A DNA stretch of 64,000 nt from Alviniconcha marisindica (taxonomy: Eukaryota > Mollusca > Gastropoda > Provannidae): assembly GCA_018857735.1 (NCBI GenBank), contig JABMCL010003304.1, forward strand, positions 120,001 to 184,000. Reading direction: 5' to 3'. The notes beneath the pieces were generated by a model that was given only the letters and a program-made list of their open reading frames with translations, was not told the origin of the DNA and did no database searches. The translations under genes were made by a program, and so were the position numbers. Every line of letters starts with the position of its first letter. Positions within the stretch are counted from its first letter, which is position 1. Positions 1 to 9,665 of the stretch are shown one piece after another.

Positions 1-117
1 ACCCATAGAAAAGAGTAAAAACAATATTAAATCCACTCCCAAAAACCCAACCGGAGAAGACGAGTTAAAGTTCACAACAACGACTACCGTAACCAGTCTT
101 AGTAGAGATGGGTCGCC

Positions 118-176
118 CTGATATGGCCGTAACGGTTGACCGGGCGTAAAACACCAAGTTACTACTACTACTACTA
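118..176 (+). repeat. SINE tail, family C
   Basis: The sequence runs from GCCCTGATAT through GGTTGACCGGGCGTAAAAC to ACACCAAGTTACTACTACT. Matching copies lie at 50486-50541 (plus), 8946-8996 and 62088-62132 (minus), with a degraded one near 12867-12893. A shared 3' end finishing in a short tandem tail is typical of a retroposed SINE or LINE end. No promoter-bearing head is recognised here. Confidence 0.6.
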
Positions 177-685
177 TTAGTAGAGATGGGCAGATCAGAT
201 TCAGACTACGGCACTCCCGAACTCCAACCGGAGAAGACAAGTTAAACTTCACAACAACGACTACCGACTACCGTAACCGATCTTAGTAAGGACGGGCAGA
301 TCAGACTATGGTAATGCTGTTTAGGTCAGCCAGTGCCAGACAGGATGAAAACAAATAACCCAAAATCAGTCCAAAATAATTTTGACGGGAGACAAAAAAG
401 ACAAGAGGGGAAAAAAGGAGGGAGAGTGAATGTGAGTTTTGTTTTCTTTTGTTTGTTTTTAGCAAAAGAGACTGTATCCGATTAATCGGGATGAATCCGA
501 GAAACGAGGGATGAAGAAGAGAAACGAGGTGTGTACAACGTTGTATGTAGGGGGTTTATATACAAAATTATACGCATTCGAGTAAAAAGGAGCTTAATGA
601 GTATTGATAGCACGTGCAGGGGGGTTGTTACCTCTGCCCCTATAGTCAAGGGTGGGGGAGAAGACTTCCGAGCAACCTGCAACAA

Positions 686-1090
686 CACCCGGGTATCTGA
701 CACTCTGACATTGACACCAACAGACGGACAGGGTGACGCGAACACACGCACAAACCCCGAGAATCTGACACTCTGACACCGACACCAACGCACCGACAGA
801 CGGATAGGGTGACGCGTACAAAAACACACAACACCCGAGCATCTGACACTCTAACACTGACACCAACGCACCGACAGACGGATAGGGTGACAGGGTGATA
901 CGTACAAACACACACAACACCCGAGCATCTGACACTCTAACACTGACACCAACGCACCGACAGACGGATAGGGTGACACGGACAAACACACACACAACAC
1001 CCGAGCATCTGACACTCTAACTCTGACACCAACGCACCGATAGACGGGCAGGGTGACAGGGTGACGCGGACACACGCACAAACACACAAG
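686..1090. repeat. Minisatellite, ~65-85 bp units
   Basis: About five imperfect tandem units each contain ATCTGACACTCTNACAC, then ACCAACGCACCGACAGACGG, then GGGTGACRCG and a CA-rich spacer. Unit length varies through the CA spacer and a duplicated GGGTGAC. All reverse frames are open, which is expected from the repeat and is not evidence of coding. Confidence 0.8.
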
Positions 1091-1151
1091 GCTGGAGGAC
1101 CATGCGCCACATCCCTGCTAGCACCGCTCGGCCACAGCCAGCGGTGAGCGC

Positions 1152-2097
1152 ACAGCCCATCGCCTTGTAGGCCCACCACTGCACTATAACAGTCACAGCC
1201 CATCGCCTTGTAGGCCCACCACTGCACTATAACAGTCACTGCCCATCGCCTTGTAGGCCCACCACTGCACTATAACAGTCACAGCCCATCGCCTTGTAGG
1301 CCCACCACTGCACTATAACAGTCACAGCCCATCGCCTTGTAGGCCCACCACTGCACTATAACAGTCACAGCCCATCGCCTTGTAGGCCCACCACTGCACT
1401 ATAACAGTCACTGCCCATCGCCTTGTAGGCCCACCACTGCACTATAACAGTCACTGCCCATCGCCTTGTAGGCCCACCACTGCACTATAACAGTCACGCC
1501 CATCGCCTTGTAGGCCCACCACTGCACTATAACAGTCACTGCCCATCGCCTTGTAGGCCCACCACTGCACTATAACAGTCACTGCCCATCGCCTTGTAGG
1601 CCCACCACTGCACTATAACAGTCACTGCCCATCGCCTTGTAGGCCCACCACTGCACTATAACAGTCACTGCCCATCGCCTTGTAGGCCCACCACTGCACT
1701 ATAACAGTCACAGCCCATCGCCTTGTAGGCCCACCACTGCACTATAACAGTCACAGCCCATCGCCTTGTAGGCCCACCACTGCACTATAACAGTCACAGC
1801 CCATCGCCTTGTAGGCCCACCACTGCACTATAACAGTCACAGCCCATCGCCTTGTAGGCCCACCACTGCACTATAACAGTCACTGCCCATCGCCTTGTAG
1901 GCCCACCACTGCACTATAACAGTCACAGCCCATCGCCTTGTAGGCCCACCACTGCACTATAACAGTCACAGCCCATCGCCTTGTAGGCCCACCACTGCAC
2001 TATAACAGTCACTGCCCATCGCCTTGTAGGCCCACCACTGCACTATAACAGTCACAGCCCATCGCCTTGTAGGCCCACCACTGCACTATAACAGTCA
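1152..2097. repeat. 43-bp satellite array, ~22 copies
   Basis: The unit starts CAGCCCATCGCCTTGTAGGC and ends ACTATAACAGTCA, 43 bp long. It is repeated about 22 times with almost no divergence. The main variant is CACAG versus CACTG at the unit border, and one copy lacks a base at about 1497. Such homogeneity implies recent expansion or ongoing conversion. Confidence 0.95.
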
Positions 2098-2299
2098 CTC
2101 TGCACAACAAGGTGAGAGGAGAAGAGCAACGAAAGAAACAGAAAGACAAACACACAAACACAGAGAGAGGAGGGCGAGACGAAGGCAAACACATCTGCAA
2201 CTCATTAATGTTTCAATGTAAAGCGTGTTAAAAACACAGCTGTAAAGCTCGATCATTATTTTTTTTAAAGCACCCCCCCCCCCCCCCCCAAACCCCACG

Positions 2300-2585
2300 C
2301 ATCTAATTTTTACTCAAACAGCTTTTAATGAGTCAATTTTTTTTTACTCAAACTGCTTTTAATGAGTCTTTTTTTTTTACTCAACAGCTTTTAATGAGTC
2401 ATATCAATTTACTCAAGCCGCTTTTAACGAGTCAAATTTGTTACTCAAACAGCTTTTAGTGAGTCCATTAAAAAAAAAACTCAAACAGCTTTTAGTGAGT
2501 CTTTTTTATTTTATTTTACTCAAACAGCTTTTAGTGAGTCAATTTCTTTACTCAAACAGCTTTTAATGAGTCAAACAGCTGAAAA
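2300..2585. repeat. Variable-length minisatellite (ACTCAAACAGCTTTTAATGAG)
   Basis: About eight to nine units share ACTCAAACAGCTTTTARTGA followed by GTC and a T-rich or A-rich spacer of changing length. The spacer runs (T8-T9, or A9) appear to have expanded independently in each unit. Confidence 0.8.
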
Positions 2586-3638
2586 CAGACACTGCAGAAA
2601 ATGCAATCAACTCGTATATAGCAGAATCATGTTATTCGGCATGAATGAAAACGCCAAGCACTGTCAAAGTTCTACGGCATGCGTTTAATGCACTAAAGTG
2701 ATGACAAACTGTGATGATGAAACTGCTGTCATACAAGGCTCAATCACATCGTGAAATCCAAACTGTCAACACCACAGAAAGCGTGCGATTTCAGACTCAG
2801 GTAGTAAGAGAAACAGAATAACGTTATTGCTAATCTAGTGCCATGAAATTTGAACAAAACAACCAGTGAGCAGATAAACGGCATTTGGTAGTAAGCACCA
2901 CAAAATGTGTCTTACGCTTGTAGCGAGTCACAAACATACCCAGCTAGAATGCCAACAATAATTTTTTTAAAGAATCTTATAAAGCGCTTTTCGTTCATTA
3001 TCGTTAAACTCACTGCGCTGAAAAACATGCATCAAAATTGTTGTTTTTTGTTGTTGTTTTTCTTCTTCTTACGGTTCTGAAAATACCGATTTTCTCATAC
3101 AGGCCGCTTCCCTAGAGACGCGCCACTAAGCCTTAACAATAATCCCTAACGTTGGTAAAATGTCCACAGAATTTTCCAGAACAAGCATATTAGACGCTTT
3201 TACTCTTCCCCACTTCCGTGGGTGTCCCTCATACATCTGCAGTACACGGAACCGCTGTCTTTCTGTCTTGTTTTGTCTTCTGTTTGGTTTATTGTGGGAG
3301 GGGGTCATTGCCGAAACAGCCACGGGTTCATGAAATGGGTCCACCACTGTGGCGATCTCCTTCCCGACGATGTTCTAGTTCTTTGATTAATACAGCTGAA
3401 TTCTGCTTTCTGTGATGTTTCAGATTAAATCTGAGGCAAGGAACAACCACAAAATATGCAAACATCAGAAGGAAAAGAAAAAAAACTACTACGAAAAAAA
3501 CTAAAACAAAACAGGCGCTATTATAGTATTAACTAAATAAACGACTCAGGCAGAGAAAGATGACTTAAAGACTACTACGGTAGCTATGATTCACTGAAGC
3601 GGGAAAAAAAAGTACTACAAGTAGGCCAACGCTCTCAC

Positions 3639-3795
3639 CATCGGATTCGTAGTCCTCGGAAGAGTGCAAAGGATCCATCATGACCACAGTCTCGGTAGCC
3701 AGTGAAGGTTCACTCATACCCAGCTTGTTGCAAGCGCGGACTCGAAACTCGTACGATCTGTCTGCCGCCAGGTTCAAAGCGTGGTAGGAAGTGCT
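3639..3795 (-). CDS. MYLK: MLCK exon 16: second half of FN3 domain and acidic linker
   Basis: The acceptor is TTTCCTTTCTCAG|AGC (phase 0) and the donor CCGATG|GTGAGA (phase 1), giving 157 nt. The peptide begins STSYHALNL, contains the FN3 F-G strand signature YEFRVRACNKLG followed by SEPS, and ends in the acidic DYESDG. Vertebrate smooth-muscle MLCK has the closely similar YKFRVRAINVYG and an acidic linker at the same place, immediately before the kinase domain. It joins exon 15 exactly in frame after CQ. This is the last exon visible; the following kinase exons lie beyond position 1. The FN3 and Ig modules next to the kinase are thought to position it on myosin filaments. Confidence 0.93.
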
Positions 3796-4126
3796 CTGAG
3801 AAAGGAAAGCGAAGGCAACGTTGATAACAGGCCCCGGCGATAAATCTCTCCTCTTCTCAACCTGCTATGGAGTTGGGGCACTCGCACGCATGTACGAGAA
3901 TGTCAGAACGACCCCCAACTTTTCTTCCAAAGCCCTGCAGCGGGAGAAAGACCCAAGGTGTGACAGTTTTCAAAACTCGCTCCGTTTCTTTTTATCAATG
4001 TTTGTTGTTTTCACCTCAGTTGTCCACGCTTGCTATAGACGCTGCCCCTGTCTGGACTATCGGAGCCACCAAGCAGTTGGAAGCTGTGATATGACAAAAT
4101 AGCATACCGCAAGAAAAGGCTGGCTG

Positions 4127-4284
4127 TTATATATCCAAACACCTAAAAGGTTCAGAAGAACGCTGTTTATCTGGACAAAACACAACATGCGAATTTTCGG
4201 GGCAATCCCCTTTATCAAACTACAAAACGACACTTAAACAACAGTTAAACGGTGAAAAACGATGAAAAATTGAGATGGATGTGC
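4127..4284 (+). repeat. Interspersed repeat, family D
   Basis: This stretch and 43006-43126 share a block with CCAAACAC, AGAACGCT, GACAAAACACAACATGCGAA, TTTTCGGGG and AATCCCCTTTATCAA, ending near AACGGTGAAAAA. Shorter reverse-oriented fragments lie near 16660-16700, 43255-43300 and 50440-50470. The class is not identified; no coding capacity is visible. Confidence 0.55.
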
Positions 4285-4889
4285 TGCCGTTTTCAACAAG
4301 ACCCAATGTTGTTCTTTCCTTCGCGGTTTGCGGCTTTGTCGGTTAGTTAGCAACTGGATTTTAACGTTCTGTCAACCGCACAGGGTCACCTCAGGACGAT
4401 CAAACTCTGTCATAAGCAAACGCACATTTCACAACTCACCGTTTCTCATATAATGTAAACCCTTTCTCAAGTATAAGATAGCATAATTCACACGGTAAGA
4501 ATAACATGACATTCAAGCAAGCGCGGAGCCGATGGCCCTACGATACGACAAAGATTACTGCTCACCGCACGAAAAAACTGGATGGACGTGTTTACCGTCC
4601 CGTCTCCATATGCACGAAGACGCTAGACGCAGCGTGGACAATACGACTCTGATAAAGTCACACCGAGGGAGAAAAACCGGCTCAACGGTCGGGACCGCGA
4701 CAGCAAACACAAAAGTGTGCGTCTCTGGGCACTGGACGCCCATGGGTGAGGTCACGTTATGACGTTCGCATACAATACCCAAATCCACCCGCAAACACTG
4801 CAGCCTGCATGGCCGCAGCTAGGGTACCCGGACTTGTACTCGCTGGGTGTTTATACGCATAACCGCTGTCTTATCTCAATGCCGCGGGT

Positions 4890-5320
4890 CGACAGTAGCC
4901 TGGCTGAAGAATTAAGGCCTTTGAGACAGGTGTAAAAGTGACACGACAGTAGCCTGACTGAACAATTAAGGCCTTTGATACACGTGTAAAAGTGATGCGA
5001 CAGTAGCCTGGCTGAACAATTAAGGCCTTTGATACACGTGTAACAGTGACACGACAGTAGCATGACTGAACAATTAAGGCCTTTGATACACGTGTAAAGT
5101 GACACGACAGTAGCCTGACTGAACAATTAAGGCCTTTGATACACGTGTAAAAGTGACACGACAGTAGCCTGACTGAACAATTAAGGCCTTTGATACACGT
5201 GTGAAAGTGACACGACAGTAGCCTGACTGAACAATTAAGGCCTTTGATACAGGTGTAAAAGTGACACGACGGGTAGCACGGTCGAAGAATTAAGGCCTTT
5301 GATACACATGTAAAGTGACA
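4890..5320. repeat. 54-bp minisatellite, ~8 copies
   Basis: The unit begins GACAGTAGCCTGACTGAACA and continues ATTAAGGCCTTTGATACACG, with period 54. Because 54 is a multiple of three, the reverse frames stay open for 91-150 codons. The Cys-rich translation is a by-product of the repeat. Confidence 0.9.
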
Positions 5321-5679
5321 CACACTCCCTCAGCCTTTACCTCTAATGGCTCTATTTTTATGAGTGCTGAAATATCGCACGGTGTCAATGGTAGATCAGC
5401 GCAAGAACGTGAGCCACGAGGCTACATATAATATGTATGTATATATATATATATGACTACAGTTCTGAGTGTGCCACACGTATATATCCGATTACAGCAA
5501 ACAATGCGAACCTCCTAAGTACTTCTGAAAGGGCACGATGCGGGCTGCCCGAAGTTACAGAGGGGTGGAGTCACTAGAGCACAGCACCTTGTGGTCAGTA
5601 AGTAGCTATAGAGAAACGCGTGCAGTTTTCGTGTAGTGTTTGTTTGTTTGTTTAAAGCAGCTGCTACACGACATGTTGT

Positions 5680-6075
5680 CTTGTTACCTACACGACTGGT
5701 CATGTTGTTGTCTTGTTACGTACACGGCTGGTCATGTTGTTGTCTTAGTTACGTACACGGCTGGTCATGTTGTTGTCTTAGTTACGTACACGATTGGACA
5801 TGTTGTTGTCTTGTTACGTACACGGCTGGTCATGTTGTTGTCTTGTTACGTACACGGCTGGTCATGTTGTTGTCTCGTTACGTACACGGCTGGTCATGTT
5901 GTTGTCTTGTTACGTACACGACTGGTCATGTTGTTGTCTTGTTACGTACACGGCTGGTCATGTTGTTGTCTTAGTTACGTACACGGCTGGTCATGTTGTT
6001 GTCTTAGTTACGTACACGATTGGTCATGTTGTTGTCTTGTTACCTACACGACTGGTCGTGTTGTTGCCTTGTTAA
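5680..6075. repeat. 32/33-bp minisatellite, ~12 copies
   Basis: The unit is GTTACGTACACGGCTGGTCA followed by TGTTGTTGTCTT, with or without an extra A. The mixed 32 and 33 bp lengths make the copies slide between frames, so three overlapping plus-strand open frames result. None is a gene. Confidence 0.9.
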
Positions 6076-6194
6076 TCGTCACATCACTCTAATATCACTT
6101 ATGTGAAATGACTTTGAATAAAAAGGAAGAAGGAGAAGTACACGACGGGTTGCTTTGGAAACAACAGTCAGGTTGACAAAATCAACGGTGAAAG

Positions 6195-6310
6195 TGTAAC
6201 GATAGGTATATATACTCTCTCCCTCTTCCCCCCCCCCCCCCCCAAACCTCCTGCCTCCCCCCTCCCCGTCCCTAATAAGCCTTACGGTTTCTGTGGACGT
6301 TACTCCAGTT
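6195..6310 (+). repeat. SINE family A, 3' end only
   Basis: The stretch contains GATAGGTATATA, a pyrimidine tract with a C15 run, then CGTCCCTAATAAGCCTTACG and GTTTCTGTGGACGTTA. This is the 3' part of the tRNA-derived SINE seen complete at 42078-42412. The tRNA-like head is missing, as expected for 5' truncation during retroposition. Confidence 0.7.
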
Positions 6311-6520
6311 CAGTTCAGTTCAACATGGTATCTATGCGCTCGGAAAAGCCCATATGCGCTCCACCCCGTCTCTCAGAAGTTTCCCCAACGTTGCCTTTGA
6401 AACGGTTAAGCACCATGCTTACTTACTGAACTGCTGTAAACATGGACGTGGACGTTAAGCACCACGCTCACTTACTTCACACCCGCCAACCCACCCGCCA
6501 GTCCACCCGGCAAGTCTCAC

Positions 6521-6693
6521 CTGGCACTCGGGGACGAGCGTGGCCCAGCGCTTGGTGCAGGAGTCGCGGACCTCTATGGTGTAGTGGCTGACCGCACAGC
6601 CCCCGTCGTAGGCCGGCCCGCACCACGACAGCGACACCGACCGCCGGCTGACGTCGTAGACGTGCGGCCGTCCCACGGGAGGCTCTGGCACGT
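6521..6693 (-). CDS. MYLK: MLCK exon 15: first half of FN3 domain
   Basis: The acceptor is CACCCCAAG|AC (phase 1) and the donor GAGTGCCAG|GTGAGA (phase 0), 173 nt. The peptide opens with PEPPVGRPHV, carries SVSLSWCGPAYDGG with the conserved FN3 tryptophan, then YTIEVRDS and RWATL. Vertebrate MLCK has PDPPAGTP, LSWYGSSYDGG and YSIEIWDS at the same positions, the strongest single match to MLCK in the window. An alternative acceptor nine bases downstream (GTGCCAG|AG) is also in phase and would drop three residues. The exon joins exon 14 as E|D at a phase-1 border and exon 16 after CQ. Confidence 0.94.
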
Positions 6694-6828
6694 CTTGGGG
6701 TGGACACAGGGAATGTGGCGTGTCAGTAACAACGACGATGATGATGACTATGACGACTAGACCTATTGCTAAGTCACAACAACCCCCTGCCAGGGTTTGA
6801 CTGATTCGCATACGCACACACGCGCGCG

Positions 6829-6861
<33 letters not shown>

Positions 6862-7440
6862 CACTCACATATATCATACACACCACTCACATATATCATA
6901 CACACCACTCACATGTAACATACACACACTTACACACAACACACTCATATACACACGCAACACCCACCCGCACGCCCGCACGCACGCACACACACACTCG
7001 AACTCCAAAACTACTAACAAAAAGTGAAGAAGTGAAACAAACATCTCAGGAATACTTTATAAAAGCTAGCGCAAACTTCTGCTACTGTTGCCTTTGTCAA
7101 TCGCAGACCTATACGTATAGTCTGTCCCATACAAAAATACTCTACTGGTCACAATACAACAAAGCATGCCGAAGAAGAAGAAGAAGTACATCATAGTCCT
7201 ACCTCGCAGAACAAGCACAAAAACTCCAGCACAGTTGTCTTTTTCGAGCGTATACCTATGTGTATTCATACCGCAAAACACATCCACTTTGGGAAAAGAT
7301 CTGAACCCTAGACACCTAAGGCTGACAGTAGGCTTTTAAACTAATCATCGCTATCAAAGTGGCAAAAAGGACAACAACAACAACAACAAAAAAGAAACAA
7401 AGAAAGAAAGGTACGCCGCTGAAAACGGAGGCACTCTCAC
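6694..7440. other. Intron with CA/CG microsatellite
   Basis: It contains a (CG)/(CA) microsatellite at about 6814-6862, then degenerate CACTCACATATATCATACAC repeats to about 6975, followed by unremarkable sequence. No exon is supported. Confidence 0.6.
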
Positions 7441-7584
7441 CCTCGATACTGACGTTGGCAGACTGGAGGTCGGTGCCCAGGTCGTTGGTGATGGTGACAG
7501 TGTAGCGGCCGCCGTCGCTGGCGCCGGTGGAGCTAATGGACAGGCTGGAGCTGTTGGTGTCGCTCATGATGGTGAAGTGATCGT
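7441..7584 (-). CDS. MYLK: MLCK exon 14: second half of Ig6
   Basis: The acceptor is CACGCAACAG|AC and the donor ATCGAGG|GTGAGA, both phase 1, 144 nt. The peptide DDHFTIMSD...SSSLSIS then ASDGGRYTVTITNDLG is the E-F-G part of an I-set Ig domain. The canonical second cysteine of the YxC motif is replaced by valine (YTV). The equivalent vertebrate MLCK Ig domain, just before the FN3, also lacks this cysteine, so the substitution supports orthology rather than decay. It joins exon 13 as TS|D and exon 15 as E|D. Confidence 0.92.
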
Positions 7585-7766
7585 CTGTTGCGTGGAGGCA
7601 GAAAAACACAAGGGTCACCATTAGTCTCTGGAAGCGGCTGCTTGTCGACCGGGTAGAGGAGAACAATATCAAGCATAGGACCTTGAAACGACTTCGAAGG
7701 ATTGTAGTTTAGGTTCAGTCAAAACCTGTCTAATAACTAGTCCTTGCAAAGCTACTAATGGGTAAT

Positions 7767-7847
<81 letters not shown>

Positions 7848-7854
7848 GAGTGTG

Positions 7855-7888
<34 letters not shown>

Positions 7889-7919
7889 CGCACGCACGCA
7901 CGCACGCACGCACGCACCA

Positions 7920-7967
<48 letters not shown>

Positions 7968-7975
7968 GTCCTCAC
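7585..7975. other. Short intron almost filled by GA and CA microsatellites
   Basis: It contains about 37 GA dinucleotides (7770-7843), then (CA)n, (CGCA)n and (CA)n to 7964. The CA tract ends 12 bases inside the intron from the exon 13 donor, so most of the 391-base intron is simple repeat. The open frames here are repeat artefacts. Confidence 0.85.
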
Positions 7976-8170
7976 CGGAAGTCAGCTCTGTCTTGGCCAG
8001 GAACCACTTGACGACAGGTGCCGGGGATCCAGTGAAGGAGACGTTCAGACGGACGGGCTGCCCGCGCCGCACGGTGACGTTGCTGGGAGTCAGAGTCAGC
8101 ACACGTGGCGGGATGGAAACTGGGCCCTCGAAAGAGTGGCTCCCGGACCGGCTCGTCCCTGAGCTGGACG
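7976..8170 (-). CDS. MYLK: MLCK exon 13: linker and first half of Ig6
   Basis: The acceptor is CTCGCCAG|CG and the donor ACTTCCG|GTGAGG, both phase 1, 195 nt. A short Ser/Gly linker (ASSSGTSRSGSHS) is followed by PPRVLTLTPSNVTVRRGQPV, RLNVSFTGSPAP and VVKWF, the A to C strands of an Ig domain with its core tryptophan. The first canonical cysteine is replaced by asparagine. A second in-phase acceptor (GCTCAG|GG, 12 bases downstream) could shorten the linker by four residues. The short linker takes the place of the PEVK-like linker between the last two pre-FN3 Ig domains of vertebrate long MLCK. Confidence 0.9.
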
Positions 8171-8620
8171 CTGGCGAGGTCAAAGGGAAAAAAACATGTG
8201 ACTGGTTAAAACGACGATAATCTGTGTGCAGCGTTCCTTCGTCCGCGTATTCATCATACTCAACGTGTACACTAAGGCAGTCTCCGGCGAAAAGTATCAT
8301 TATTATGTTTGGATTATAATGTCACACGCACAGGATACAAATCGGGGGTGGGGGGGGGGGGGGGGGGGCGGGGAAGAGACAGAGAACCAGAAACAGAAGA
8401 AAAAAATGACCTCTTTTAAATGGACAAGTTAGCAGTCAATCGAAATAAAATTATAGGTCTTGGTGCGTTTTTCTTTTTTTCTTTTTCGAGAAGTTGCACA
8501 TATGTACATAGTAAAGAACATAATTATGCCACAAAAAGGTAGCAGGACTAAGCAAAGAAGCCAGTAACAGCGTTGTTGGTAACAGTGCAAGTGTACCTAG
8601 GTCAGTGCAAATGTACCCAC
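8171..8620. other. Intron between Ig5 and Ig6 exons
   Basis: It contains a poly(G) tract at about 8343-8369 and a partial duplication of the exon 12 donor side: GCAGTGCAAGTGTACCTAGG and GTCAGTGCAAATGTACCCAC both echo the exon border at 8621. No other coding exon is seen. Confidence 0.5.
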
Positions 8621-8768
8621 CTTCCACAGTAAGGTAGCAGGAGCAGGAGTCAGTACCGGCGTTGTTGGTGGCAGTGCACGTGTACTCGCCCTCGTCCTCG
8701 GAGAAAGCTTCGGCCACCACGAGCTGCGCGATGTTCTGCGTGTAGCTCAGCTGGAAGAACTTGGACGG
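8621..8768 (-). CDS. MYLK: MLCK exon 12: second half of Ig5
   Basis: The acceptor is TTTGTTTCCAG|CCG (phase 0) and the donor GTGGAAG|GTGGGT (phase 1), 148 nt. The peptide PSKFFQLSYTQNIAQLVV then EAFSEDEGEYTCTATNNAG and SCSCYLTVE has the full DxGxYxC signature of I-set Ig domains. Vertebrate MLCK has the near-identical EDEGTYTCTVSN and SCSCTLTV in its Ig domains. It completes the domain begun at the 3' end of exon 11. Confidence 0.95.
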
Positions 8769-9159
8769 CTGGAAACAAACAGACGCTCGTGCGGTCATTG
8801 TCCACTCCCTGCTGACCGCGCTGCCGACTGACAGCTCTTGGCCATTTGATGCTACAGGCTGCAGAAACAGGCAAAATTTGTATATCTCCATCGACTTGGT
8901 AACAACAGGCACAAAGACAGCCGCACGCCACTTTAGGTTAAGTATGTAAGTTGGTGTTTTACGCCCAGTCAACCAGGTTGTATCAGGGCGACCACGTTAG
9001 GCACACTGTCGTCTGTATGTATGAAACTTACAACTACAGCGGTAGGGCTGTTCTTGTGGGAAAATAAATAAATTACAGGACGTCTCTGCACAAGACTAAA
9101 ATGGATATCGTCAAAGTCTGTCAATATAATATCCATACTGCAATAATATAAAGCATTTG

Positions 9160-9213
<54 letters not shown>

Positions 9214-9665
9214 TGTGTGTGTGTGTGTGTAGACATCAATGGTCCGTTTTTTCATTATGTTTAAAACAAAATGGCAATCCGATTCACTTTCCTTGAGTGC
9301 CCCCAGCGAAAGCTAGCTGCCGTACTGTCGCCATAGCTAGCCAAAATAATCTCTGGTCAGTTAGTTCTTGGATTTTATCGCCGCGTCAACCGCACAGGGT
9401 CATCCCAGAAGGGGGAAAAAAACGCCTTCAACGAATATCCATCACAACAAGCGTAGAAAGGGCAGCAGTACTAGCTGCTACAAAACCGGACTGAGCACGG
9501 GCCCGACTCTACGTCGGTGACCACGCGAGTGAAACCCGCGTTAAACCAGACCCCACAACAACAACAACAGCCCGAGCCTACGTCGGTAACCACGCTAGTG
9601 AAACCGGCGTTAAACCAGACCCAACATCCGCACTAACGACAACGACAACAGCCTGAGCCTCCTAC
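8769..9665. other. Intron between exons 11 and 12
   Basis: It holds a family C SINE tail on the minus strand (8946-8996), a (TG)n microsatellite (9166-9230), and a duplicated ~55-bp segment with CTACGTCGGT, ACCACGC and GTTAAACCAGACCC (9508-9572 and 9573-9625). No coding exon is supported. Confidence 0.6.
8946..8996 (-). repeat. SINE tail, family C
   Basis: Reverse copy: GTAAGTTGGTGTTTTACGCC, CAGTCAACCAGGTTG and TATCAGGGCGA on the plus strand. Confidence 0.65.

Larger units (their letters stand above)
1..3638. other. Intron toward the kinase exons (left edge)
   Basis: No coding exon is visible on either strand. The stretch holds a direct duplication of about 70 bp (48-115 and 219-300), a 65-85 bp tandem repeat (about 686-1090), a 43-bp satellite (1152-2097), a cluster of TACTCAAACAGCTTTTAATG repeats (2300-2580) and about 1 kb of unremarkable AT-rich sequence. 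By gene orientation it is the intron after exon 16. Confidence 0.6.
3796..6520. other. Intron between the two FN3 exons
   Basis: No coding exon is supported. It contains an interspersed repeat (4127-4284), a 54-bp minisatellite (4890-5320), a 32-33 bp minisatellite (5680-6075) and a SINE tail (6195-6310). The bases near 4340-4400 resemble 9350-9410 (ATTTTAACG or ATTTTATCG, then GTCAACCGCACAGGGTCA), a further dispersed repeat. Confidence 0.6.
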
